This document shows positions 11,121-20,881 of a DNA stretch of 64,000 nt, piece by piece. The position numbers and the translations under genes were made by a program. Source of the DNA: Gracilaria vermiculophylla (Eukaryota; Rhodophyta; Florideophyceae; Gracilariales; Gracilariaceae). How positions within the stretch are numbered: position 1 is the first letter of the stretch; each line of letters begins with the position of its first letter. The notes beneath the pieces were generated by a model. The model was not told the origin of the DNA. It saw nothing but the letters and a program-made list of their open reading frames with translations, and ran no database searches. Location of the stretch: positions 3,892,012-3,956,011 of the forward strand of contig JAHNZQ020000308.1 in the NCBI GenBank assembly GCA_019155205.2, written 5' to 3'.

Positions 11121-12722
11121 ATGGAGTCTTCCACCAGCGCCGTCGACCTGGACGACGGCTTCCCCGCCTTCGGCGACACCGAGCGCTTCCTCACCTCGCT
11201 CTCCTCTGCGCCGTCCCCGCTTAATTTCAACCTCTCCACGTTTCCAGAAGAGCTCAATGCCCTGCCCTTCGAAATGCCCCTCGCCCACGCCCTTGCCGCC
11301 GACACCCCCAATCTCACGTCGCCCACGCTGCCCATCCCCAACAACCTGGAACTACCGCTCGTCAAGCCCGAGCTCGACCCGCCGGTGTCCGCTCTCACCG
11401 CCGCCAGTCTTGTGTCCTCCGCCTCCACTGTCTTGCGCAACGGCCGCATTTCAAAGAAGAAAGCTCGCACGCCCAACGTCACCGCTATCGCACCTGCCGC
11501 CGCCGCTGCCCTGGCCGCCTCGCTGTCAAACCAAAACCTCTCCGTCGCCAGTGACGTGTCGTCCAACCCCTTGTCCGTGTCTTCGCCCGACTCCAATTCG
11601 GCCTCCACCGACCTAGACTGGAGCACCGCCAAGGCAGAGCCCCAGGCGCACAGCCCGAGCAAAACCTCCGCGCGAAACGCCCCGCACCCGCCGCGCAATT
11701 CGACTCCGTGCATCAACGACTTGTCGCCAGAGCCGCCGAAGAGCCATACGCGCCGTTGCCGAGAAAAGGTCACCCGACAGTTTGAAAATCTGCTGCAAGT
11801 TCTGCCCCCGCCGCCCCGAGGCGTCGAGGTCAGGCACAAGGCTCAGATCCTTGATTACACCATCAGTGTGTTTCAGCGTCTGTTGGCGCGGCGCACTTCG
11901 CTGCAGACCCACATTGCACTGGCTTCGAACCAGTCCGTGCGTGACTGGGCCAACTCCACCATGGCCAAGGCCCTGGCGTTGCTCAAATCGAACCCTGCCT
12001 CCGACCCCCCGTCAATATCTTCGCTGGCGGATCCTTTCATGCGCTTTTATTGCGTCAAGAACTCGTGGGCCTATGCCGAAACATGGATCACGTCTTATGA
12101 AAGCACGCACGCCTCTCTGCGCTCTTGTTTTGTCAACGCGCAGCATTCGCACCTGTCGAACACTCTCAATGCGTTTGCCAGTTCCTCTAAGGCTCGCTAT
12201 CAGTCTCCTTGCAGCGTTGTCACCGGCATCATTTCGCGTGTTCGTCAAACAAGGCGTCCCGAATGGCTTTCAGATCTCCCGTCTGATCAGTCCGTATTTG
12301 ATCGAGCGGGTGTGGCGCGCAAGTCTAACGTCAACGTTGCGCTGGCAATACCGGTGATTGCTGCCAACAAGTGCCTTGCCGTCATGCTTTTCGCAGATGT
12401 GACATCGAAGCCCTACTCTGCACATGCCGTTGATCAAGTGTTCCAGTACGCGAGTATACTGGCCGAGTCTTTTGTTCAGCACTCAAGGGGGGCTCCTTCA
12501 ATGCAGCAACCTACCGTGGCAATAACATGCGGTGGACAACTTGTCTTGAACCCTGGAGTTAGCATGGATGCGGAGTCCGGTTTACAGGCTTTTGCTAATG
12601 CTGAGGCGGATATTTGTACCCCTCATGGATGGCCAAGCGCAGCTCTAATGATCCCGCAAGCGACGCAAGGATCCCCAAAGAGTTTCTTGGAAGAATCTCA
12701 ACTTGTAAGAATGAAATACTGA
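11121..12722 (+). CDS. bHLH-GAF transcription factor-like protein
   Basis: Probable nuclear regulator of 533 residues. The N-terminal 200 residues are Ser/Pro/Ala-rich and acidic in places, with a basic patch SKKKARTP. A basic helix-loop-helix segment lies at about 205-260: SHTRRCREKVTRQFENLLQV, a loop, then a helix beginning VRHKAQILDYTISVF. A GAF-like sensory domain follows at about 300-453, with a GIISRVRQTRRPEWLSDLP-type strand-helix pattern, ALAIPVI and LAVMLFAD. I chose the ATG at 11121 because the frame upstream (open from 10200) is poly-Pro/poly-Ala from C and GCC tracts. The basic region lacks the usual His-x3-Glu-Arg arrangement, so E-box binding is doubtful. Domain calls are by eye; the bHLH call is firmer than the GAF call. 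Confidence 0.8.
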   Translation: MESSTSAVDLDDGFPAFGDTERFLTSLSSAPSPLNFNLSTFPEELNALPFEMPLAHALAADTPNLTSPTLPIPNNLELPLVKPELDPPVSALTAASLVSSASTVLRNGRISKKKARTPNVTAIAPAAAAALAASLSNQNLSVASDVSSNPLSVSSPDSNSASTDLDWSTAKAEPQAHSPSKTSARNAPHPPRNSTPCINDLSPEPPKSHTRRCREKVTRQFENLLQVLPPPPRGVEVRHKAQILDYTISVFQRLLARRTSLQTHIALASNQSVRDWANSTMAKALALLKSNPASDPPSISSLADPFMRFYCVKNSWAYAETWITSYESTHASLRSCFVNAQHSHLSNTLNAFASSSKARYQSPCSVVTGIISRVRQTRRPEWLSDLPSDQSVFDRAGVARKSNVNVALAIPVIAANKCLAVMLFADVTSKPYSAHAVDQVFQYASILAESFVQHSRGAPSMQQPTVAITCGGQLVLNPGVSMDAESGLQAFANAEADICTPHGWPSAALMIPQATQGSPKSFLEESQLVRMKY

Positions 12723-13027
12723 GCTGTTTAACGTTGAACAAGAGATTACCGGTGAATTTTCTCACCACTCAACAACAAAAACACTATTGTACACGCTGGT
12801 TGGTGTCGAACGGCTAATATATGATCTGGACTACAATGAACATAACTACCCTGTAAGAGTTTTCCAGGATTTCAGCAAAATGATGGGCTTGCTATCTTAA
12901 CGTCTTGAAGTGAGGAATCGCAACTTTGTGATTTTCCGCATGCGCATGGGGTTAATTGCATCTAGTATGCAACGCGACAATTATAATCTTATTAGCAACT
13001 GTAGTGCAAACATAAAGAAAGAAAGAA
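12723..13027. other. intergenic region between convergent genes
   Basis: About 300 bases of 3' flanking sequence between the bHLH-GAF gene (+) and the unknown gene at 13028-14047 (-). No frame or structured element stands out. Confidence 0.6.
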
Positions 13028-14047
13028 CTATCTGGTCCCTGCCAATAACTTTTGAAAGAAATCTGCTTGCGTTGGAGCGTCCTTGTTTGTTTCCACACCA
13101 TCAATGTCGGTGACATCATTGCCTGGGTTCTGTTTCGTTTTCTCGGCGAGCTGTTGCATTCGCGTTGTCCACGCATGAAACCCTTGCAGATACTCTTCTT
13201 TCTTCCGCTTTCCGAGTTGTTGCCGTTCGCTTTTCATTTGCTCCGTGGATAGGTTGACTGGTGGAGGTTGAATTTCTGTTCCCCATGTTGATGCGTCCAG
13301 CAGTGCTTGATGGCTTTCCCCAGCAGCGTCAACGACTGCGCTGATTTTGCCTTCTGAATCCCATCTTGGCGGAATAATCTTGTCTTTTGCGCTGGCGAGG
13401 CTTGCCTCCCCCCACACGGACAACATGGCGTCGTCATCCTTGTTTTCCCGCCACGTGCGCAGAATCTCTTCAAACACTTTCCGACCGCGACCATCACTTT
13501 CTTCAACGAGAACTACTCCAGCTGCGTCCAACTCTTTCAGAGCAGCAGTGCGCAGAGCCACACCTCGACCAAGGTCACATTGCACCCCTATCACCACAAA
13601 ATTGGTAGCGTGAATCTTTGAAGCAGTCCGCACGTGCTTGGCAATGGTATAAAGCTCAGACGCTGTGGAGACGATCGCAACATATCTCCAGTCCGGTTGC
13701 CGGTGGAAGCAATTCAGGATGTGGAGATCAGACACTATGGCATGTTCCCTGGTAAGAAGCAAACCGTCCAAATCCTTGCTGAATGTCTTGCGCGCTTCGT
13801 TGGTACCAACTATAATCGTTTGGGGGTGCGCCTCAAAAGAAGCGTACTCCGTCTTTAGGCTGGACAAAAATTGAAGCATTGGTTTTCTCGTTGGACTGGG
13901 GCGTTGGTGCAGCTCACAATTCAGTCCCTTCAACTTTCTGAACTCTTGACCATCGCTGTCGACGGGCCCGAATTGCTTGGCAAGCGGCTTCGTTTCCCGA
14001 CGAAAGCGTTGTGTCTCACCATGTGTTGCAAATGAAACCTTAGACAC
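13028..14047 (-). CDS. unknown protein, possible degenerate Ras-like fold
   Basis: A 339-residue frame with ordinary codon use and no recognisable family. Residues about 75-215 show an alternating strand-helix pattern. VGTNEARKTF sits where a Ras P-loop (GxxxxGK[ST]) would be, but with the second Gly replaced by Arg. Further on, VVIGVQCDLG resembles the GNKxDL box with Asn and Lys lost, and FEEILRTW resembles a last Ras helix. The C-terminal third is charged and helical, ending in FFQKLL. A nucleotide-free pseudoGTPase is an inference only. An in-frame ATG at 13879 is an alternative start. The gene is divergent from NOG1, the two start codons lying about 290 bp apart. Confidence 0.7.
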   Translation of the reverse strand: MSKVSFATHGETQRFRRETKPLAKQFGPVDSDGQEFRKLKGLNCELHQRPSPTRKPMLQFLSSLKTEYASFEAHPQTIIVGTNEARKTFSKDLDGLLLTREHAIVSDLHILNCFHRQPDWRYVAIVSTASELYTIAKHVRTASKIHATNFVVIGVQCDLGRGVALRTAALKELDAAGVVLVEESDGRGRKVFEEILRTWRENKDDDAMLSVWGEASLASAKDKIIPPRWDSEGKISAVVDAAGESHQALLDASTWGTEIQPPPVNLSTEQMKSERQQLGKRKKEEYLQGFHAWTTRMQQLAEKTKQNPGNDVTDIDGVETNKDAPTQADFFQKLLAGTR

Positions 14048-14335
14048 ATGTTTAAAAAAACAAACAAATGAATTTAAACCATCACACGAGACTTTTGTAA
14101 GGAACTCTTGCTTACAGTGCGGAAATCTTAGTCCGACGGCGGCGCCGTGCTAGCGAGCGAACTATGTCGCCGTCGGGTCATCCGTCCCTGCAACGATTTT
14201 GGTTTCAACTCATCGCGGTTGAATGCCGCCGCTCGTTTGACACATTGTCCGTCTGCAGCCCGTTGCGTTTGCCTTCTCCGATATTGTGGAACGTGGAAAG
14301 CATTTCTCTCTCTGAACTCTCACACAAAAGGAACT

Positions 14336-16336
14336 ATGGTTTTGGTAAACTTCAAGACTATAACTGTGGTACCTGCAGGAGACGCTCTGATCGACAATGT
14401 GTTGTCCAAAACTCAACGAAAGACGCCCACCGTGGTACACAAAGGATACGCGATTGGTCGCATTCGCGATTTTTATATGCGCAAAGTGAAGTTCTCGCAA
14501 CAAACGTTTCATGACAAATTATCGCAGATTCTCAACGACTTTCCAAAGTTTGATGAACTTCATCCATTTTATGCTGATTTGCTCAACGTTCTATACGACC
14601 GAGATCACTACAAGCTTGCTCTCGGACAACTCGCAACTGCACGGTCCTTGATTGACGGCATAGCCAGAGACTACGTGCGGCTTTTGAAGTATGCAGATTC
14701 GTTGTATCGTTGCAAATGTCTCAAACGTGCGGCCCTCGGGCGAATGTGCACTCTTGTTTCGCGTCACAAGAAAAATCTTGCGTATTTGGAACAAGTGCGA
14801 CAACATCTGGCCCGCCTCCCCTCCATCGATCCGGCTACGAGAACTCTGCTGATTGCTGGATTTCCAAACGTGGGCAAGAGCTCCTTTATAAACAAAATCA
14901 CTAGGGCGGATGTCGATGTGCAGCCGTACGCATTCACAACCAAGTCGCTGTTTGTTGGACATTGTGATTACAAGTACCTCAGATGGCAAGTGATTGACAC
15001 ACCGGGAATTTTGGATCACGAGTTGGAAGCCCGTAATACAATAGAGATGCAGAGCATTACTGCGCTAGCTCACTTGCGAGCATGTGTTTTGTTCTTTATC
15101 GACCCCAGCGAGCAATGCGGCTATTCCCTCGAGAAGCAGCACTCCTTGTTTAAGAGTATCATGCCCTTATTTGCAAACAAGCCAGTTATCGTGGTTGCAA
15201 ATAAAAGCGATCTTGGATGGGAATCAAGCCTCGACGACTCAGGGCGGGAATTGCTGGAGTCGTTTAAAACTGATTCAGGAGGCAGAGCGATACTAATGAA
15301 GATGTCTACCCATGAAGAGGAAGGCGTGACTGAAGTGAAGAACACAGCGTGTGAAAAGCTCCTCGAAGCTAGAGTTGAGTCAAAGGTTCGGGGAAAGAAG
15401 GTACAAAAGGTTCTCAACCGATTGCATCTTGCAACCCCGAAGTCCACCTCTGAAGAGAGAAGACCAAATATCCCTGTTTCTGTGCTAGCAAAAAGGGCTG
15501 CGCAAAGCCAAATGACAGATGATACTGAATTGGATGATACCGACGTGGACATGGGAACAGAGGGAAGTGGTCCCGGGGGACGGAAGCTTGAAAGAGACTT
15601 GCAAGAAGAAAACGGAGGCGCTGGTGTTTATTCTATGGACTGGCGCAAGCTCTACCAACTTCGGAAAAAGGAATGGGCATATGATGTCATGCCAGAAATT
15701 GTTGATGGAAAGAATATCGCAGACTATGTTGATCCCGATATTGGAGCCAAGCTTAATCAGCTTGAGCTTGAAGAAGAAGCTCGAGAAGCTGTGCGAGACG
15801 TGACAAATGACGCTGAAGTTGGTGGATTCCGCCTTGTCACAGACGAAGAGAAAAACGTTGTGCGGCAAATAAAGGATCGCAAATCTCTCATCAAACAAGG
15901 CTCCGTCCGAGAGAAGAATGCACATAAACACCGAAGCGCACTGCAAAGGAATAAGGTCCTGACTCGCCGTTCCCGGCTTCAGGAACATCTCGAGGGTTTG
16001 GGACTTGAAAAGGACGAAGCGTCTGATTTGGTAGATCGTGCCGCTAGTCGGAGAGGGGTGAAACGATCAAGGTCTGAAAGTGTAGCAGTTTCGATGGCTC
16101 GTGAAACCAGTAGGATACGGTCGGCTTCCAAATCACGCTCAGTAAGCATCGCACCGAACGATGGCTTTTCAAGCCCTCATCAAAAGGCGAAGGCAATGGA
16201 ATTGGCGAGGAAAAAACTCAAGACCGGCGTCGCCAAGTACGCACGGAAGGGAGTTGCAGATCGGAGTATTCCCTCAAAACTTCCCAAGCACTTGTTCAGT
16301 GGAAAGCGTGGAATTGGAAAGACAGATAGAAGATAG
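14336..16336 (+). CDS. NOG1: nucleolar GTP-binding protein NOG1 (GTPBP4 family)
   Basis: GTPase that joins pre-60S particles in the nucleolus and is needed for 27S/28S rRNA maturation and peptide-exit-tunnel formation. The 666-residue product starts MVLVNFKTITVVP, matching the conserved NOG1 N-terminus, followed by the invariant-looking TQRKTPTVVHKGYAIGRIR. G1 is GFPNVGKSSF at about residue 175, G3 is DTPG at about 220 and G4 is NKSD at 289-292. The C-terminal half is the usual charged NOGCT-type region with RS-rich sequence. The frame is open from an upstream ATG at 14147, but those 63 residues do not belong to the family, so 14336 is the start. Length fits the family. No intron. Confidence 0.97.
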   Translation: MVLVNFKTITVVPAGDALIDNVLSKTQRKTPTVVHKGYAIGRIRDFYMRKVKFSQQTFHDKLSQILNDFPKFDELHPFYADLLNVLYDRDHYKLALGQLATARSLIDGIARDYVRLLKYADSLYRCKCLKRAALGRMCTLVSRHKKNLAYLEQVRQHLARLPSIDPATRTLLIAGFPNVGKSSFINKITRADVDVQPYAFTTKSLFVGHCDYKYLRWQVIDTPGILDHELEARNTIEMQSITALAHLRACVLFFIDPSEQCGYSLEKQHSLFKSIMPLFANKPVIVVANKSDLGWESSLDDSGRELLESFKTDSGGRAILMKMSTHEEEGVTEVKNTACEKLLEARVESKVRGKKVQKVLNRLHLATPKSTSEERRPNIPVSVLAKRAAQSQMTDDTELDDTDVDMGTEGSGPGGRKLERDLQEENGGAGVYSMDWRKLYQLRKKEWAYDVMPEIVDGKNIADYVDPDIGAKLNQLELEEEAREAVRDVTNDAEVGGFRLVTDEEKNVVRQIKDRKSLIKQGSVREKNAHKHRSALQRNKVLTRRSRLQEHLEGLGLEKDEASDLVDRAASRRGVKRSRSESVAVSMARETSRIRSASKSRSVSIAPNDGFSSPHQKAKAMELARKKLKTGVAKYARKGVADRSIPSKLPKHLFSGKRGIGKTDRR

Positions 16337-16563
16337 TGTTCCACAGGCCTTCTTTGCACTCCGCGATGCTCATTTCGTGGTTTAAATCATTTTGATTTAG
16401 TTTTATATGATGTACATGCATGATGCCTCATAATGGTTAGTCCTTCCACTAACCCTAAAAAGAGAGAGGTGTGAAAGTCGAGGCTGTCTCAAGATCAAGT
16501 TAATCAGAAGCACTATAATCGCAATCATGGCGGAGACGTTATCAAGTTCTTTCTTTAGGCTAC

Positions 16564-19500
16564 TCACATGAGCACGTTAGTAAATCTAACTCGTGCCATC
16601 CAATTGTCTAGAACAACAAACACAACCGAAACCAAGATCCCGACGATGATCATCCATTCCAACATATTCCGTATTCTAGAGCAGATAGAATCAGATCTTC
16701 GTCGTAATTCAACTTCCTCCCGCAGCATCCGGCAAAGCTCGGTGTTTTCTCGGAGAGCAGCAAGGATATGGGATTCCGTATCGTGGCCATTACAGCGCAC
16801 GACAATCGTTGGCTGGCTGAGCTCAAATTTATCTCTTGCGGCAATTCGCACTGAAGTTTGATCAGCGTCACGCGGTTTCCGATGAGCAGGGGAAAGAACT
16901 CGAGTTCGTAAAATGCTTTCTCTCTGATCTTCACTTGTTTTCGTGCAAACGGACCCCAGCGGAGAGCTTGAGAACAAGTCAAATGAAACTAGTGTCTTCA
17001 CAGGCTTGTGAATGACATCAAAGTCTTCTGGAGATAGCTCGGCAGTAGCGTTTTGAAGGGCATCTTTAGATGGCACGGCTGAGGTAGCGGAGGTCTCATC
17101 TGGTTGCAAAACACGCTGGTTCGATGTAATCACATCTTTGTCGTGTAACGGAGCACAAGCATGAGGATCGACGATTTCCTCACAGCAGGCATCAATGCTT
17201 CTAGAGTGAGCAACTGCGGTATCATTGCCCACGGTTTCGGTCTCAGACTTAGAGGGTGTATGAGATATGGTGTCTGTTGTGTGCTTGTCTTCCACCGACC
17301 TCTCAAAGTCTTGCGGATCATTCTCCGTGCCCCGTTGGTAATCCGGATTTGAATTGTCTTCTTGACGTACTTCCACAGATCTGTTTGGCAGCGTATGCTC
17401 ATCAGGGTAGGAGTTTTCTTCCCCATGAACTTCGGCAGATCTGTTTGACTCCAAATGCTCATCAGGATGTGGGTTTTCATACCCATAAATATGCACAGAT
17501 GTGTTTGAAAGCATGTGTTCATGAGGATGTGAGTTTTCTTTCTCATGAACATGCACAGACGTGTTTGACAGCATGTGCTCATCAGGATGTGTGATTTCTT
17601 CCCTATGAACTTGCACAAGTGTGTTTGATAGAATGTGCTCATCAGGATGTGTGTTTTCTTCCCGATGAACCTGCACAGGTGTGTTTGATGGAATGTGGTC
17701 ATCAGGATGTGTGTTTTCTTCCCGATGAACTTGCACAGGTGTGTTTGACAGCATGTGCTCATCAGGATGTGTGATTTCTTCCCTATGAACTTGCACAGAT
17801 GTGTTTGACAGCATGTGCTCATCAGGATGTGTGATTTCTTCCCTATGAACTTGCACAGATGTGTTTGAAAGCGTGTGCTCATGATGATGTGAATTTTCTT
17901 CCTCAAGAACTTCGACAGATCCGTGTGACAATATTTGCTCATCAGCATGGGAGCTTTCTTCGTCGTGAACTTCCTGGATTCTGTGTAACAGCATGTGTTC
18001 AGGGACGGCATGGGAAGATAATGGGTCCTGCACATGGGAATCTACTTGTTCTTCCTCTTGGCAAGCCTCTTCCATGATGCTCTCAAGGTTCAGACAGCAC
18101 TCAGCAGGAGGCGTGAACTCATCAGTAGTGAATCCATTCGAGCTAACCAGATTATTTCCGAAAGAGCCAGTCTCTATGTAGGAGTCTAACAAACGACTGT
18201 ACGTCTCTCTTGTCCGCATGGAAAGCTCTGACGAGTCACTAACGTTTCCGCAACTATAAAGAAGCTCTGCTTGTTCGCACTCCCCAAGAGAATCGAAACC
18301 AATGTCACTGCGACAATTATCTGACCTTCCTGGAGACGTCGCATTCATACGTAACACAGACTCAAAATCAAAAGATGGGTCGTGGCTTACAAATCCTGTT
18401 TTCTCGTCAAACAGCGCTGCTGGTGACATGCTTGTTCTCTTGAGACAAACATCAATTTCTGAAGCAGTATTGTCTTCAGATTCGGGCTGATTTTCGGAAT
18501 TGCGCTCACCGTCTCCACCCTCTGCGCAGACAGACTCTGAATCGCTGGGTTTTCCGTCGCATACCGATCCCTTCGTGTCTGGTTCGGTCTGCGTTACAAT
18601 GTCATCAATTTGGACGTTAATTGCATCACGTAGCTCTTCCATTTCCTGGCCGTCGAAGGGTACTGAGTCGTCAAGGGCTTCTATCTCCTGACTCTCGAAT
18701 GCTATCGACTCCTCTGGAGTTTCTATTTCCTGACTGTCGAAACCTTTTGACTCCTCAGGCGCATTAATTTCCCGACACTCGAAGGCTATTAGCTCATCAC
18801 GCGCTTCTGGTTCCTGGCTCTCAAAGGATATTGACTCATCAGGCGTTTCTATTTCCTGAGCGCTGAAGGCAGTAGACTCCGAAGGGTCTTTTATATCCTC
18901 ACCTTCGAGGTCAGTCGACTCGCCAGGCTCTTCTATTTCCTTACCAAACATCTCGACTTGCGAAAGCATGAGAGCCGGTGTGCTCCGTTCTCCGTCGCTT
19001 TCGTACCGGCTGCTGTCGTCAGATAGGTTTCCTTCGTCATCCGTGTCAAAGAAAGTCAGCTTGCGGCCATCGTCCGGGGATAACTGCGCATGACAGGAGA
19101 CCCTATCAGATATTTCAGGGCTCTGAAAGTGGCTTGCAGGCGATGAAGGCGCATCTTTCTCGGAGCCCTGAACTTCATCTAACAAGATGATATCTGAACT
19201 GCCTCCTTCGTACTCCACTGGGAGCGCTTCGTCTGCTCTAGGACTGTCAGCAAGGCTAACTATGTTTTCCCCACACGCAGAAACGAGGTCGTGCTCAGTA
19301 TCTAAGAGGTTTGACATTTCGAGATTCGCTGCGGTCTGAATGCCAAGTGAGTTTGCGGAGAAAGCAGTCGGCTGTCGCATTACGTCGGGCGACATTTTCG
19401 CGACACTGTGGCGAGGCGTAAACCATTGGCGAGGGGCAGGACTGCTCGCAAATGTGTGGGCGGGCAAGCGTCTCGGTGATGCGGCGGGAAAGTTGCATCT

Positions 19501-20331
19501 GGGAGTGTAGAAGCGCTCGGGGGTCACTGGGTTCGAGCTGCCGCGACCAGAAAGCCTGGGCACCCCACGCTGAGGTCCGGTTTGTTGGTCACGGAAAGTC
19601 ATTTGCGACTGGTGTGGTTCGGAGTGCTTGAGCGGGGTGGTGGTGGGTTGGTCTTCACAGCGTTGTGTGTGGATTCGGTGACCGGTGTCCTGCTCTTGAA
19701 TGTTTTGGCGTTCCAATTCTGATTTGGGCACGGTGCTGACAGAGCTGGAAAGAGAACCATTTTCGGCTGCATTAGCTTGGAATTGATGGAGGGTTCCGAG
19801 GTTATGCTCTGACGACTCTCGGCAACTGTCCACGAATCGGTAAAGCGCCGTTCCTAAATCATTGGCGAAGCATTGTGCCAGCAGCTGGTCGTCCAGCGAA
19901 AGAGAAGCAGAAGAAATGGCGGCGGAACAGTGCTCGATTGGATAGCAAAAAATGGAAAAAGCAAAGGCTTGCAGAAACGTGTCAAAGTGAATTCGTTGAT
20001 TGGAGTGATTTTTTGAAGGTGAGTGAGGCGGGGAGTGGAGGTCGGGGCTAATGCACAGCTGCAGGCCAAGCTGATAATTGTGGGAAGTGAGAGGTGGGAT
20101 GATGTGTGCCCGTCGAAGATTGGCAAGCAAGAAGCTGAGCGGGACGGTCGGAAGGCCGCCGTCTTCGGCAAAGCGAGCGTGCTGAGTGAAGATTGGCCGG
20201 AGCTGAGTGCGAGCGCGGGCGAGGGCGTTTTGAATGGCGGGGGTACTCAACTGTTCGTCGAATGCATCGTGCTGCTGCCAGGCGTCCCAGGAGAGCGAGC
20301 GCCGTAGCGAGTTATGGTGCGTGCGCGACAT
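16564..20331 (-). CDS. large repeat-containing tail-anchored protein, function unknown
   Basis: A 1255-residue product that I do not recognise. The N-terminal 130 residues look like a helical pair with weak EF-hand-like spacing (LRPIFTQHARF, then IHFDTFLQAFAFSIF). A long Ser/Thr/acidic region follows, holding about seven copies of a 14-residue repeat (type STAFSAQEIETPDE, 18655-18950) and about eleven copies of a 20-residue His/Asp/Glu repeat (17365-17990). A coiled-coil-like stretch (LRENTELCRMLREEVELRRR) then precedes a single C-terminal hydrophobic span (MIIVGILVSVVFVVL) with a short basic tail. This predicts a tail-anchored membrane protein with a long cytosolic domain. The frame is open to 20820; I prefer the ATG at 20331 because the extra 163 residues are unlike the rest and would fill the promoter shared with uS8m. 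Confidence 0.8.
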   Translation of the reverse strand: MSRTHHNSLRRSLSWDAWQQHDAFDEQLSTPAIQNALARARTQLRPIFTQHARFAEDGGLPTVPLSFLLANLRRAHIIPPLTSHNYQLGLQLCISPDLHSPPHSPSKNHSNQRIHFDTFLQAFAFSIFCYPIEHCSAAISSASLSLDDQLLAQCFANDLGTALYRFVDSCRESSEHNLGTLHQFQANAAENGSLSSSVSTVPKSELERQNIQEQDTGHRIHTQRCEDQPTTTPLKHSEPHQSQMTFRDQQTGPQRGVPRLSGRGSSNPVTPERFYTPRCNFPAASPRRLPAHTFASSPAPRQWFTPRHSVAKMSPDVMRQPTAFSANSLGIQTAANLEMSNLLDTEHDLVSACGENIVSLADSPRADEALPVEYEGGSSDIILLDEVQGSEKDAPSSPASHFQSPEISDRVSCHAQLSPDDGRKLTFFDTDDEGNLSDDSSRYESDGERSTPALMLSQVEMFGKEIEEPGESTDLEGEDIKDPSESTAFSAQEIETPDESISFESQEPEARDELIAFECREINAPEESKGFDSQEIETPEESIAFESQEIEALDDSVPFDGQEMEELRDAINVQIDDIVTQTEPDTKGSVCDGKPSDSESVCAEGGDGERNSENQPESEDNTASEIDVCLKRTSMSPAALFDEKTGFVSHDPSFDFESVLRMNATSPGRSDNCRSDIGFDSLGECEQAELLYSCGNVSDSSELSMRTRETYSRLLDSYIETGSFGNNLVSSNGFTTDEFTPPAECCLNLESIMEEACQEEEQVDSHVQDPLSSHAVPEHMLLHRIQEVHDEESSHADEQILSHGSVEVLEEENSHHHEHTLSNTSVQVHREEITHPDEHMLSNTSVQVHREEITHPDEHMLSNTPVQVHREENTHPDDHIPSNTPVQVHREENTHPDEHILSNTLVQVHREEITHPDEHMLSNTSVHVHEKENSHPHEHMLSNTSVHIYGYENPHPDEHLESNRSAEVHGEENSYPDEHTLPNRSVEVRQEDNSNPDYQRGTENDPQDFERSVEDKHTTDTISHTPSKSETETVGNDTAVAHSRSIDACCEEIVDPHACAPLHDKDVITSNQRVLQPDETSATSAVPSKDALQNATAELSPEDFDVIHKPVKTLVSFDLFSSSPLGSVCTKTSEDQRESILRTRVLSPAHRKPRDADQTSVRIAARDKFELSQPTIVVRCNGHDTESHILAALRENTELCRMLREEVELRRRSDSICSRIRNMLEWMIIVGILVSVVFVVLDNWMARVRFTNVLM
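17365..17990 (-). repeat. 60-bp coding minisatellite, about 11 units
   Basis: The unit is exactly 60 bp and so keeps the frame, encoding 20 residues of the type THPDEHMLSNTSVQVHREEI. Central units are nearly identical and outer units diverge (SHHHEH, SYPDEH), which suggests recent expansion from the middle. There are no spacers, so it is not a CRISPR array. Confidence 0.95.
18655..18950 (-). repeat. 42-bp coding repeat, about 7 diverged units
   Basis: Encodes 14-residue units of the type SIAFESQEIEALDD within the same tail-anchored protein. Units are more diverged than the 60-bp array. They are acidic, with a conserved aromatic at position 4 and Gln/Glu-Glu near the middle. Confidence 0.85.
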
Positions 20332-20881
20332 TTGAGCTGCAGTGGCCGTGGTGTCGTAGAGAAGGTCGGCGGGGATGAGACGTCGTGTATTCGCAGCGGC
20401 GACTTTAACCGAAATCGTCGCTGATCCACCACTTGCCAAAGCACGTACTTGGGAGCGAAGGGGACTTTTTCTTTTCAGCGCGCACGATTTGTTTCGGTAC
20501 GCCGCTCCGCACGCAATGATCCACGCGGCTGGGTGCACGACCCTAAGCCGCGGCGCCAAACACAGAATTCGCTTCCTTTTTGAATTTAAAATGATGCGCC
20601 GCCAGGAAGCTTTCTTTTGAAACGCTGTAAATGAATGGCGCAGAGTAAGTGCTGTAATCGCCTGACAGCCGATGGGCGAAGCTTTCTGTAAGCATGGTTT
20701 CCTTCTTCGCGTAGTAGCTTGCTTGCTGCACACGTTGCCACAAAGTAAGTGACGTCGATCCCGGTAGAGCGCCACATGGCCAGTTTGGCATCGGAAAGCG
20801 ATCCCGAGCCGCCCCCACACGTCGTTCAGCGCGGAGCCTCAGCAGTGGAAAAGTTTCCCGACGCGTAGCGCCACCGACGTC

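Noticed and set aside
17365..17990. Regular 60-bp repeats considered as a CRISPR-like array
   Set aside because: No unique spacers; units are contiguous, keep frame and encode a protein repeat.
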